DNA from: an uncultured Clostridia bacterium
GTDB lineage: Bacteria; Bacillota; Clostridia; Christensenellales; UBA1242
Assembly: GCA_930990975.1 (NCBI GenBank)
Contig: CAKNRR010000001.1
Location: forward strand, 197,756-261,755
Direction: 5' to 3'
DNA: 64,000 nt
The position numbers and the translations under genes are program-made. The notes under the pieces are model-generated. The model was given only the letters and a program-made list of their open reading frames with translations, did no database searches and was not told where the DNA came from. Shown here one piece after another: positions 9,336-18,500 of this stretch. The first letter of the stretch is position 1, and every line of letters begins with the position of its first letter.

Positions 9336-9866
9336 ATGAAGAACAGCAAAAAAATGATTAAAAATATATGTTGCAATTTAACTTGTGCAAAAAACAAAAA
9401 CAATATAAATGAAATTGTAAAAAACGCAACAATCTTTATGCAAAAAATGGAGAGAAAAGTCGAAAACTCAACCAAGCACAAAATTGCGACAAAAAAGGAC
9501 AAAAAGTTTTCAAAGAAAGAAAAACTTATGCTTCTTGCAAGTGGAAGTGTGATAGGTTTTTTAAATGGTTTTTTTGGTGGAGGTGGCGGAATGGTATGCG
9601 TGCCCATACTTCAGAAGGTCTTGTCTTTAGATGCCAAAAAATCTCACGCAACTGCAATAGCGGTTATTTTTCCTTTAAGTCTTATATCTGCTTTTATTTA
9701 TGTCATAAATGGATATATAAAGTCTTTTTCACTTTTGACAATAGGACTTGGTGTTGTCGTTGGGGGAATTTTGGGTTCATTTGCACTTAAGTTTTTGCCT
9801 CCAAAGGCAATACGATTAATCTTTGCGGTGATTATGTTTGTGGGAGGAATTAAGCTTATAATATGA
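9336..9866 (+). CDS. TauE/SafE-family transporter, first half
   Basis: A half-length member of the TSUP family (sulfite or organosulfonate export, anion transport). The conserved glycine-rich first helix appears as GFLNGFFGGGGGMVCVPIL and is followed by KKSHATAIAVIFPLSLISA, then further membrane segments; there are about four in total. The first ~60 residues are very basic, and the start is uncertain because no Shine-Dalgarno site precedes 9336 or the later ATGs at 9357 and 9438. It overlaps the next gene (ATGA), which encodes the matching second half. A full-length TSUP protein normally carries both halves in one chain. Confidence 0.8.
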   Translation: MKNSKKMIKNICCNLTCAKNKNNINEIVKNATIFMQKMERKVENSTKHKIATKKDKKFSKKEKLMLLASGSVIGFLNGFFGGGGGMVCVPILQKVLSLDAKKSHATAIAVIFPLSLISAFIYVINGYIKSFSLLTIGLGVVVGGILGSFALKFLPPKAIRLIFAVIMFVGGIKLII

Positions 9867-10234
9867 ATTTTTGGGGCATATTTTTATACTTTTTGTTTGG
9901 TCTAATGTCAGGAATATTTGGCGGACTAGGAATGGGTGGCGGCACACTATTGATACCTCTGCTTACTATTTTTTTATCACTAGACCAAAAACTAAGCCAA
10001 GGCATAAACTTAGTTTCATTTTTGGTCATGGCAATTTTTTCTTTGCTGATTCATTATAAAAATGGATTCATAGAAACAAAAGGTATAATTTATATTATTT
10101 TAAGCGGCGTTATATTTTCAGTTTTAGGGGCACTTCTTGCAGGTTTTTTGCCGAGCAAAATATTAAGAACGGCCTTTGGAGTTTTCTTATGCCTTTTATC
10201 TTTGGTAGAAGTTGTCAAAGTATTTAAAAAATAG
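9863..10234 (+). CDS. TauE/SafE-family transporter, second half
   Basis: A 123-aa protein with its own copy of the TSUP signature, GLMSGIFGGLGMGGGTLLIP, followed by LSQGINLVSFLVMA and two to three further membrane helices. It starts within the stop codon of the preceding half-transporter. The two probably assemble as a heterodimer replacing the internally duplicated single-chain transporter. Substrate not determinable; sulfur-containing anions are the family norm. Confidence 0.82.
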   Translation: MNFWGIFLYFLFGLMSGIFGGLGMGGGTLLIPLLTIFLSLDQKLSQGINLVSFLVMAIFSLLIHYKNGFIETKGIIYIILSGVIFSVLGALLAGFLPSKILRTAFGVFLCLLSLVEVVKVFKK

Positions 10235-10285
10235 TTTACTTTCTTGCAAAAATATGCTAAAATACCACAGACGGAGGTTTTTGTC

Positions 10286-10459
10286 ATGGTTGATAAGACA
10301 AAATGTATAAGCTGTGGAACTTGTGTAGCTATATGTCCTGTAGGGGCAATAAGTTTTGATAAAGACGGGAAAGCTGTTATAGATAAAAATAAGTGTATAA
10401 GATGCGGAGCTTGTCAAGCAAGTTGTCCAGTGAATGCAATAGATTTAGATAAGAGGTAA
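10286..10459 (+). CDS. 2[4Fe-4S] ferredoxin
   Basis: A small bacterial-type ferredoxin carrying two C-x2-C-x2-C-x3-C-P clusters (CISCGTCVAICP and CIRCGACQASCP). It serves as a low-potential electron carrier in the cytoplasm. The ORF track begins at 10244, but the start at 10286 (MVDKTKC) is preferred: it has a strong GGAGG site 7-8 bp upstream and matches the usual ferredoxin N-terminus, giving 57 aa. It lies 2 bp before the next gene. Partner enzymes are not visible. Confidence 0.93.
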   Translation: MVDKTKCISCGTCVAICPVGAISFDKDGKAVIDKNKCIRCGACQASCPVNAIDLDKR

Positions 10460-10461
10460 AG

Positions 10462-11949
10462 ATGGAAAAGGTAGCAATAATAGAACTTAATGAAAAAGAA
10501 TTAAAATTGTCTATATATAAGATAAGCAATGGAAAAAGCTTGCTTGCCTTGTCAAAGACACAAAATTTTGCACTAGGGGATGAACTTACAAGAGATGAAC
10601 TACTCAATCCAAACACTAAGAATGAGATTTTAGAGCTACTTAAAGTTTATAGAAAATTAATTGAAGGTTATGGTGCATCAAAGATAATTTCAGTTACCAC
10701 AAATCTTATTTATAAAGCAAGAAATTATAGAGGCTTTTTAGATGAAGTTTACAATAACACAGGAATAAATTTCTTGATATTAAGCGATGAAGATTATATT
10801 AAAAATTTATTCAATGCAGTTGTAAACAGCATCGACAGCGCCAAAGGCATATTTATTTATGTGGGGACTTATGTTTCTTATATTGTAAAATATAACAGAC
10901 GTGCAATACTTGGAAGTTCTGTGATACCTTTTGGTATAGGAAATTGTTTGCAAAATGAAGAAAAAGATTTTGATAAAATGGTTGCTCAAATAAAGAAGCA
11001 AATCAAAGTTGAAGGTGTGCTAAACGATATTGATGAAGAAAGCAAAGTTGTTGGGCTTGGAAATGCGTTTTTGGCTATGGGCAAAATTGCAAAGAAAATA
11101 CAGAGGTATCCTCTTGATGTTGACAACAACTTTCAACTTTCAAAGATGGTATGTGAAAAAACATGTGATTTCATAAAAGGACTTGATATAGAAAAGATAA
11201 GAAAAATCAAGGGTGTAGATTATGAAGATGCTGACAGACTTCTGGTGGGGTTTGCGATAATAAAAGCTCTTTTTGAAACATTGTCAATAAATGAAGTTAC
11301 AATATCAAGTGCAAACTTAAGGGCAGGGCTTTTGCAAGTTAATGTATTAAATCAAGTCCAAGAGAAGTTCAATGACCTTTTGACAAACTCACTTGAAAGT
11401 TATTATGAGTTCAATAAAGATGAGTTTTCTATAAATCCTTATGTTTATAATATGGCAACAATTTTGTTCAAACAATTGAAGGTTATGCACAAATTGCCAA
11501 GATATTATGTAAAACCTTTGCGCATAGCATCATATATGTATGATTGCGGAAAGTGTATCAATGCCGAAAATTATACCAAGTTTGGGTTTGATAAGATTGT
11601 TTTTGCTGATATTGCAGGCGTTACTCATCGTGAGCTTCTTATAGCCGGATTTATATGTGTATGCCAAAATCTTGATGATTTTTCATTAAATGATTGGATA
11701 AAATATAAAGATATTCTCACAGATGAAGATTTAGAAGCTGTAAGAAAACTTGGCGTTATAGTAAAACTTGCTGTTGCATTAAATGCTTCAAGAAAACCTA
11801 TAATTCAAGACATTGTGTGCGATATACTTGGTGATTCAATTATTATGAAAACTGTAGTAGAAGGCGATGCAAGTTACGAAATACTAGAAGGAATGAAAGT
11901 TGCTCAAGACTATAAAAAAGTTTATAAAAAGAGCTTGCAAATTATATAA
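10462..11949 (+). CDS. Degenerate Ppx/GppA-like protein (exopolyphosphatase fold)
   Basis: Overall pattern and 495-aa length match the Ppx/GppA phosphatases (ASKHA domain plus a C-terminal HD-like helical domain). Recognisable elements are the N-terminal VAIIELNEKELKLSIYKI, the TTNLIYKARNYRGFLDEV block, and LSDEDYIKNL in place of the family's SGEEEA. Key residues are missing: the first phosphate loop (usually D-x-G-S-N) reads ELNEKE, the second (usually D-x-G-G-G-S) reads YVGTYVSY, and the helical domain has MYDCGK where HDIG is usual. It may be a regulatory pseudo-phosphatase sensing (p)ppGpp or polyphosphate without hydrolysis. Co-transcribed with the ferredoxin. Confidence 0.7.
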   Translation: MEKVAIIELNEKELKLSIYKISNGKSLLALSKTQNFALGDELTRDELLNPNTKNEILELLKVYRKLIEGYGASKIISVTTNLIYKARNYRGFLDEVYNNTGINFLILSDEDYIKNLFNAVVNSIDSAKGIFIYVGTYVSYIVKYNRRAILGSSVIPFGIGNCLQNEEKDFDKMVAQIKKQIKVEGVLNDIDEESKVVGLGNAFLAMGKIAKKIQRYPLDVDNNFQLSKMVCEKTCDFIKGLDIEKIRKIKGVDYEDADRLLVGFAIIKALFETLSINEVTISSANLRAGLLQVNVLNQVQEKFNDLLTNSLESYYEFNKDEFSINPYVYNMATILFKQLKVMHKLPRYYVKPLRIASYMYDCGKCINAENYTKFGFDKIVFADIAGVTHRELLIAGFICVCQNLDDFSLNDWIKYKDILTDEDLEAVRKLGVIVKLAVALNASRKPIIQDIVCDILGDSIIMKTVVEGDASYEILEGMKVAQDYKKVYKKSLQII

Positions 11950-11957
11950 TAACAAGA

Positions 11958-11983
11958 AACATTGCTTAGTGCAGTGTTTTTTT
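11958..11983 (+). terminator. Terminator after the Ppx/GppA-like gene
   Basis: A stem AACATTGC/GCAGTGTT with one wobble pair and a TTAGT loop, followed by a seven-T run. Confidence 0.7.
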
Positions 11984-12203
11984 GTTTTATAAAGCTGAAA
12001 ATAAATAAAATTATAAAAAACACTTTAAAATATATAAATTTTAAGCTATAATAATATTATTAATAAGGATTCTTAAAATCAAAATAGAAATAGGTTTTAA
12101 TTATTCTAATGTGAAAATTAAATAAACTAAAAGCGAATTTAATTTTTTGGCTTTCAAAGATGTATTTTCTAATTTTAAAAAGTTTTACTTAAGGAGCTAG
12201 AGT

Positions 12204-13205
12204 ATGAATAAATATAAGTATGCAATAGAAATAGGTGGTTCTTATACAAGAATATATGTAAAAGATAATGGCTTTGCATTGTGCGAGCCTACACTTGTTG
12301 CAGCAGAACCATCACCACAAGGCTATCAAATTATTGGGCTAGGACAAGAGGCAAAGAAGATGATGGGAAGGACAAATGATAGTGTAGAGGTATTCAGCCC
12401 TGTATCAAATGGTCAGATAAACAACTATGAATATTTAAAAGCATTGCTTGAATATTTCTTTGCAAAACTTGACTTCAAAAAGAAAAGAGATTCAATCATG
12501 GTTTTAGTCAATTGCGGTTTGGCTCAAAAAGATAGGGATGATTTCACAACATTGTTGTATGAAATTGGATTTAGAGAAGTTATACTTATTCCAACTGTAA
12601 TATGTTCTTGTATAGGCGCTGGGAAAAATATAAGTTCGACAAAGACAAATATGATAGTCAATATTGGTGGAGCAAATACAGATATTGCTGTCATAAATAT
12701 GAATTCAATCATCAAAGGGGCAACATTGGGGCTTGGTGGAAGAGCTGTTGATGTTGCAATAGCAAATACCATAGCTTACAATCAAGGTATTGTAATTGGA
12801 CTTGCGACAAGTGAAAAACTCAAGAGCGAAGTTGGAAGTTTGTATCCAAACGATACATTGAATATGGAAGTTACAGGAGTGGATATAGAGAGCAAAGTTC
12901 CTCGTTCATATATCATTTCTTCAAATGACCTCTTGGTTGTTCTTGAGCCATTTTTTGACGAGATTTTGAGGTCTATAGATGTTACAATAACATCATTGCC
13001 TCCAGAAATTTCTAGTGACATCATGAATAATGGAGTTTTGTTTGTTGGTGGAATGAGCAAAATTGCTGGACTTGATCAATATCTTAAAACTAGATTTAAG
13101 TATCCATTCAAAATTATAGAGGATGGAGAAAATGTTTCAATTTTGGGGGCTGGAAAACTTTTAGACGACCCAGAATTATTGAAGAAAATCTTTGAAAACA
13201 CATAA
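12204..13205 (+). CDS. MreB/Mbl-like actin homologue
   Basis: A 333-aa bacterial actin of the MreB group. The phosphate-1 loop is divergent (IEIGGSYTRIYVK instead of D-L-G-T-A), followed by CEPTLVA, EAKKMMGRT, the phosphate-2 loop NIGGANTDIAVI, GLGGRAVDVAIANTI and the terminal GVLFVGGMSKIAGL. These match MreB in order and spacing, but the replaced DLGT aspartate and the lack of mreC/mreD neighbours suggest a specialised paralogue. MreB organises cell-wall synthesis in rods; here it lies ahead of minD, hinting at a role in cell shape or division. Start has AAGGAG. Confidence 0.75.
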   Translation: MNKYKYAIEIGGSYTRIYVKDNGFALCEPTLVAAEPSPQGYQIIGLGQEAKKMMGRTNDSVEVFSPVSNGQINNYEYLKALLEYFFAKLDFKKKRDSIMVLVNCGLAQKDRDDFTTLLYEIGFREVILIPTVICSCIGAGKNISSTKTNMIVNIGGANTDIAVINMNSIIKGATLGLGGRAVDVAIANTIAYNQGIVIGLATSEKLKSEVGSLYPNDTLNMEVTGVDIESKVPRSYIISSNDLLVVLEPFFDEILRSIDVTITSLPPEISSDIMNNGVLFVGGMSKIAGLDQYLKTRFKYPFKIIEDGENVSILGAGKLLDDPELLKKIFENT

Positions 13206-13318
13206 AAACAAACAAAAAATTGGGCTTTAAATTAAAAATATCAATAAAAAATTTGAAGGTTAGTAAGAAAATAAATGGAAATTTTGTTTAAATAAATACA
13301 TCACTAAAAAATGACAAT

Positions 13319-13348
13319 AAAAGGAAGAATACGACAATTCTTCCTTTT
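13319..13348. terminator. Perfect hairpin terminator before minD
   Basis: A 12-bp perfect stem AAAAGGAAGAAT with loop ACGACA and flanking A and T runs. Confidence 0.8.
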
Positions 13349-13394
13349 ATTTATATATGTAATTTTGCTAAAATAGAAAGCAAGGGAGTGGACG

Positions 13395-14186
13395 ATGGCA
13401 AGAAAAATTGTTTTGACAAGTGGAAAAGGGGGAGTAGGCAAGACAACAGTATGTGCAAATCTTGGTATGTATTTGGCTAAACTTGGCTTTAGGGTGGTTC
13501 TTCTTGATGTAGATATAGGACTTAACAATTTGGATGTAGTTATGGGTGTAGAAGATAGGGTTATTTTTGATATAACAGATGTTATAATGGGGAAGTGTCG
13601 ACCAAAACAAGCATTAGTTCAAGACAAAAATATTTCCTCATTATACATTATGCCATCTTCTCATGCTTACAACAAAACTTCAATAATGGGTGAGCATATA
13701 AAAAATGTGATAGAACAACTGGATTCAAGCTTTGATTATATCTTGATAGATTGCCCTGCAGGTGTTGAAGCTGGCTTTCATAGGGCTGTTTTCCCAGCGA
13801 CAGAGGCAATCATTGTCGTGACACCTCATCTTTCATCAATAAGAGATGCGGATAAAGTCGTAGGACTTTTGAATGATTATGATATTCAATATAAAGGACT
13901 TGTCGTCAATAGAGTCAGGGGAGATATGCTTTTAAGTGGAGATATGATGAGTGTTGAAAATATTGTGAGAGCTCTCAACTTGCCACTGCTTGGTGTTATA
14001 CCAGAAGATGATGCAATAGGTGCTTCCAATTCTTTAGGTGGGCGTGTGCAGTCTATAGAAAGTGCAAGGGCTTTCACACTTTTAAGCGAGAATATTCACA
14101 ATGGCTCAAAAAAGATTTTTGATTGTACTTATAAATACAGAGGTCTTGTTGGCTATATAAAGCGAAACATAAAGAAACATGTTTAA
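13395..14186 (+). CDS. minD: Septum-site determining ATPase MinD
   Basis: A deviant Walker A ParA-family ATPase that recruits division inhibitors to the membrane. The N-terminus carries GKGGVGKTT at about residues 10-18, LLDVDIGLNNLDVVMG follows, the switch DYILIDCPAG is intact, and VVTPHLSSIRDADKV and VVNRVR are typical of MinD. The C-terminal region ends in a basic stretch (YIKRNIKKHV), compatible with a membrane-targeting helix. Start follows GGGAG. A MinE-like small gene lies 85 bp downstream; minC is not next to it. Confidence 0.95.
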   Translation: MARKIVLTSGKGGVGKTTVCANLGMYLAKLGFRVVLLDVDIGLNNLDVVMGVEDRVIFDITDVIMGKCRPKQALVQDKNISSLYIMPSSHAYNKTSIMGEHIKNVIEQLDSSFDYILIDCPAGVEAGFHRAVFPATEAIIVVTPHLSSIRDADKVVGLLNDYDIQYKGLVVNRVRGDMLLSGDMMSVENIVRALNLPLLGVIPEDDAIGASNSLGGRVQSIESARAFTLLSENIHNGSKKIFDCTYKYRGLVGYIKRNIKKHV

Positions 14187-14270
14187 AGCATGTGCTAAAA
14201 ACAAGATTGCAAAGTTTGTTTGCAATTTGGCATTTTAAAATAAAATCATTTATGGAGGTAATAAAATTTT

Positions 14271-14510
14271 ATGGATGGAATTAATTATAAAATAAGCGAA
14301 AGATTGAATAATATGCTTGAAAGCGATAAGATAAGCGACCCGCAGCATATGTGCGAAATATTAAAAGATGAGCTTAAACCTCTTATAAAAAGCTATATTG
14401 AACTTCAAGATGATATAAAAGTAAGATTCAAAAAAGTGCAAGATAAAAACATCTTTTTTATAGAATTTGAAGCTGGAAGAATAAAACCTGTCGGCTACAT
14501 ACCATTATAA
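14271..14510 (+). CDS. MinE-like small protein next to minD
   Basis: A 79-aa protein with a strong GGAGG site. Placed beside MinE, the layout matches: an N-terminal helix (ERLNNMLESDK), then HMCEILKDELKPLIKSYIEL corresponding to the L-x-x-L-x-x-E/D-I-x-x-V-I-x-K-Y segment, then alternating strands KVRFKKVQDKNIFFIEFE where MinE has its V-x-L-x-x-x-x...L-E-L strand. The position directly after minD supports this reading. MinE normally stimulates MinD ATPase and sets its oscillation. Sequence similarity is weak by eye, so this is a proposal rather than an identification. Confidence 0.55.
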   Translation: MDGINYKISERLNNMLESDKISDPQHMCEILKDELKPLIKSYIELQDDIKVRFKKVQDKNIFFIEFEAGRIKPVGYIPL

Positions 14511-14689
14511 TTATTTAATAAAAGCTGAGCTAATAGAGGCGAAACCATATTTTAGTAGAACTTATGTTTATGTACTATGTAATGAAGTGTAGAGCACTAA
14601 AATTGTTAGTATTTTTAAAATTAGATGCTATATTTTAACATCACATAGTTTTTGTTATAAAGAAGATTATTGTTTTAAAGTTAGTCAAC

Positions 14690-14772
14690 GCCGAGTGATG
14701 TTGATTTGCTCGCAAACTCGCAAATCAGTTTTGCTTGCACAAAACTCTTGCTCAAGCAAGACATCACTCGGC
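14690..14772. repeat. 83-bp cloverleaf palindrome (three hairpins in a closing stem)
   Basis: A perfect 12-bp closing stem (GCCGAGTGATGT at 14690-14701 with ACATCACTCGGC at 14761-14772) encloses three hairpins in succession: GATTTGC/GCAAATC (14703-14726), AGTTTTG/CAAAACT (14727-14746) and CTTGC/GCAAG (14747-14760). Only one base of the junction is unpaired. It is far richer in G and C than the surrounding DNA. It resembles a REP- or MITE-like mobile palindrome or a structured RNA rather than a tRNA, since no anticodon arm or CCA end fits. The remaining 14511-14947 gap shows nothing else except the terminator below. Confidence 0.85.
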
Positions 14773-14865
14773 TTAAATAAACCCTCGCCACATTTAACAA
14801 GCAAATTATCTTATAAAGAACATTACAACATAAAAATAAAACACAATAAAAATAAACATAAAAAT

Positions 14866-14917
14866 AAAAACACATTATTTCAAGTAAGATTATCCTTACT
14901 TTTAATAATGTGTTTTT
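14866..14917. terminator. Bidirectional terminator
   Basis: An outer stem AAAAACACATTATT/AATAATGTGTTTTT plus an inner AGTAAG/CTTACT hairpin, with A and T runs on either side. It serves the minus-strand zinc-ribbon gene and any rightward transcript. Confidence 0.8.
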
Positions 14918-14947
14918 TTTTTGATTGTTTTTAATTTGGCATTAATT

Positions 14948-15460
14948 TTATTTTAATTTTTCTCCACAATTTGGACAAAAATTTGTGGAATTAATATCTA
15001 TAAGTTTGTTACATTTTGGACAGTTTACAAAATTATTGACTTGCAAAGGCATTGGCAAACCATAAGAGCTTGCAAGGGCAGGGTTTGCATATTTGCTATA
15101 TTCCTCCATCGCTTCTTGTTCAGTCATCATAAGCTCATTTTTAACAATAACAACATCCGCAACTATATGATAGTTTTCAAGATACCCTGAGTCTATTAAA
15201 TTTTGAAGTAATTGGCTGCCATTTTTATTGTATCCCAAAATTGTGACAATAACAACTTTATCTTTGTTTTTAATATAATCGATGATTTTTACCATTATGT
15301 TATATTTGTTCATTTTGATTATAACAATCATAAGAGCTATAGCACCAAAAGGGACTAAGATAAATGCGAAAGGGAACATGATTTTGTAGGCTTTTTGATA
15401 ATGTTTTTGTTTTTTGTAAATATCTGGGAGCTTTTTAACTTTTTTATTTGATTTTGACAT
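14948..15460 (-). CDS. Membrane protein with C-terminal zinc ribbon
   Basis: A 170-aa protein with a basic N-terminus, one hydrophobic span (MFPFAFILVPFGAIALMIVIIK, about residues 28-49), a middle cytoplasmic-type region and a C-terminal double CxxC zinc ribbon (CPKCNKLIDINSTNFCPNCGEKL). The signature is that of the small zinc-ribbon membrane proteins common in Firmicutes, whose roles are mostly unknown. Start follows AAGGAG on the minus strand. It lies downstream of the surface-protein genes but is separated from them by about 80 bp. Confidence 0.75.
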   Translation of the reverse strand: MSKSNKKVKKLPDIYKKQKHYQKAYKIMFPFAFILVPFGAIALMIVIIKMNKYNIMVKIIDYIKNKDKVVIVTILGYNKNGSQLLQNLIDSGYLENYHIVADVVIVKNELMMTEQEAMEEYSKYANPALASSYGLPMPLQVNNFVNCPKCNKLIDINSTNFCPNCGEKLK

Positions 15461-15542
15461 AAATATTTCTCCTTTTATTTAATATTTAAATGTCAAATTA
15501 ATACCAAATTATTGAATTATTAAAAATTTTATATAATTTGTT

Positions 15543-18500
15543 TTAAATTCTTTCCCAGCAAGCATAGAGTGTTGTGTCTGCTGTGATTGTGATTGATGTA
15601 AAACCACTTCCGCCAGTTGTGTAATTTCCCCAAGCACTTGTGCCCCAGCTTGTTGCTTTAAATGATTTTGGATCAATATGGAATGCAGTCAAATAAGCAG
15701 TGCAGGTTGGTGCGTACTGAGTGAGGTCAACTATAGTGCCTTCAAGCACCTTGAATGAATCTATAGGCGTAGGTTTGTCTTTCATGTCGCTTCCTGCAGT
15801 GCAACCCATAACAAGATACCATCTTAAGTCGAATGAAACAGTATAGTAATATTTTTCGGTAACAGTCCAATTAGCAGTGATTGTCATGTCCTCATTTGGC
15901 ATAACTGTGATGTTTTGGCTGTATCCTTCAAAAGTATAAGTTGTTTGAACAGTTTGAGTACCATCATCAATCACATATGATTCTTGTGAAGGAAGGGTGA
16001 TGACTTCGCCTTGATAAAGAGTATATTCAACATTTGTAGTATTGCCATATTGGCTGTTTACAATGACAGTGTATTTGTTTCTTATATGCAAAGTCAAATC
16101 TTTGTCTTCCATTACAAAATTGCTTGTGTATTCTATTGAATAACTGCTGTCTAAATAGTATTTTGTTTCAGAATTGATTTGCTTTAGTCCGCTAAGGTCA
16201 ATAGCCGAGCCTACTTGCACTCTCTCACTATAAATAACTTCATCATTGTCATAAATTGTCAAAAGTCTTGTCTTTTCAACTTTTTCTACATTCCATTTTG
16301 CGTAGAGAGTGATGTCATAGCTAGGCATATAGTTTAATGTGAACTCTTCAATAAAATCTTCTGATGTATACCAGCCATCAAAGTAATATGTTGTTGTGGT
16401 ATTATCAATTGTTTCAACTTTTTTATTTAAACTAGGAAGTGTGATTTCTTGACCTTCAAGCTTATAAATATTTTCAAATGCTTCTTCATTGAATGAAACA
16501 AAACTTATGGTGTGATAAGCAAGTGAGGCAACTTTCCATTTAGCATAGAGTGTTATATCTTTTCTAGGCATAGTGGTTGAATTGAAAATGCTTTCATCAG
16601 ACAAGCTTTCATCAGTGTGCCAAGAAACGAAACTATAGCTTTTTTGTGTTTTTCCATCATCAATGACATAGCTTTCAAGACTAGGCAATGTCAATGTGTC
16701 TTTATAGCGATAGCTTTGGCTTTCAATGACTTGGTCGCTGTTTGTAACAAAATTGATTGTGTATTTGATGTCTTTAGACATGCTCCAGTTGCCATTGCTT
16801 GCTTCCCATTCGCTTTCTGCATCATATTTATATGAATTTATAAAGTCATACAAAGCTTGCATGTCAACTGTCTTACCATAGTCAACAATTTGAGTGTCAT
16901 TTGTTGAAAGGGTGAGTGTAAAGATATCTGCAAGAGGCATATATAAGCTTAATCCAAGTCTTTGAATGTAGTTTTTGCCATTGTTGTCTTGAGATAAGCC
17001 AAGAGTAATATCCATAGAATCAAGCTCAGGACTGTTTGTGATTTCAGCCATATTTAGGCTTAAAGAGTAGTTTGTGTTATCTTGGACAGTAAATGATTTT
17101 ATAATATTGCCATAGTCAATAGGCTCAGTTCTTGGGTTATCCATTGATTCTTTGATTGCGTTCATGATTGTGTCAGTGAAACCAAAACAATATTGAACAT
17201 AATACATAGGGTCTGCAAGGAATGTGTCTATTGAAATTTTTGTACTCTTTTCGTATGTTCTAGTGCTTGTGCCAAACATAATATCAACTTTTTCACTTCT
17301 ATAAAGATAGATATAGCCAGCCTTATAATAGATATATAAATATCTGTCAGAACCACTTTCTGTGTCACCAAACTCATAAGGTACATCATTGTTTACACCA
17401 ATCATAGTTGGGATTTCGCCAATAACACCATAAAGTTCAATGTCGCCTTTGCCTACAACTTTGATAAACATTTCATAAGGAACATTCCAAGAAATATCAA
17501 TTCTAGCAAGAGAACCCAAGATGTCAAGGCTTCCTTTAACATGGAAATCTGTACCCGTTGTCATATTGATAAGAGCCTTAACAAGTTCATTCGCTCCAGA
17601 AATATCAATATAGTTTTTAGTTTGGTCAACTCCAACAAATTCTCCCATTTGATTGAAGTTTATGTTTATTTGCATTGTTTGCCCTTCAATTACAAAATTG
17701 GAAATGCTGAGGGTGTTTAAGGTATTGTTGTCGCAGTTGAGTGAAATGATGATGTCATTTGCATTTTCATCGTTGTTCATTTTTGCACCATCGATTGTTA
17801 TTATAAAATCATTTCCTTTGGTTTCAATCTTTTTAACCATTTTTACAATTTCAACAACATCTTCTATTGAAATACCTTTAAGTTCAGTTTCAATTTGAGA
17901 GAAGTCTAAATCTAAGTCAATGTCTTTTAAGAAAGGTATAGAATTTGCATCAATTCCAAAGACTTCAAGAACGATGTATATAAGTTCAGCAATGTTTTGA
18001 TTGTCAATCTTAAGACATAAGCCATTGAAGTCAATGTAGAACATGCCGTCTTCAATGTTTGCACTGATGTTCATATTTTCCATATTTGGAGAATTGATTA
18101 TAGCGCTTAATTTTAGGGTAGAGGTTAAATCAAGTTGCATAGAAGCGTTTATAATTGATTCTCCCATAAGAATTTCTGCATCAAGGTCAACTTGTTTGTC
18201 TTTGAAATAATCAATTGCGATTTGAGCAATATTTAAAAGCTTTGCAACATCAACATAATCGCCAGATGGAGCAAAAATCAAAGGTTTGCCTTCAACAGTG
18301 ATGTCAGCATAGATGTCATTGAAACTTAAAGAAGCTCCGCTAAGCATGTTGTTTTCAATAGTTGCGACAATTTCAAGCCCGTCTAAAGCACTGATTTTTA
18401 TATAGTTTTGTGTTATTTCAATTCTTGCGTCTTTGATTATGTCTAAAATTTTGTTTATGTCAAATTCGTTTTGAGATGTTCCTTCGGCTGCTTCTCCAGA

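Noticed and set aside
14695-14934. 79-aa ORF across the cloverleaf
   Set aside because: It is a by-product of the palindrome and the following terminator; no ribosome site and no protein-like pattern.
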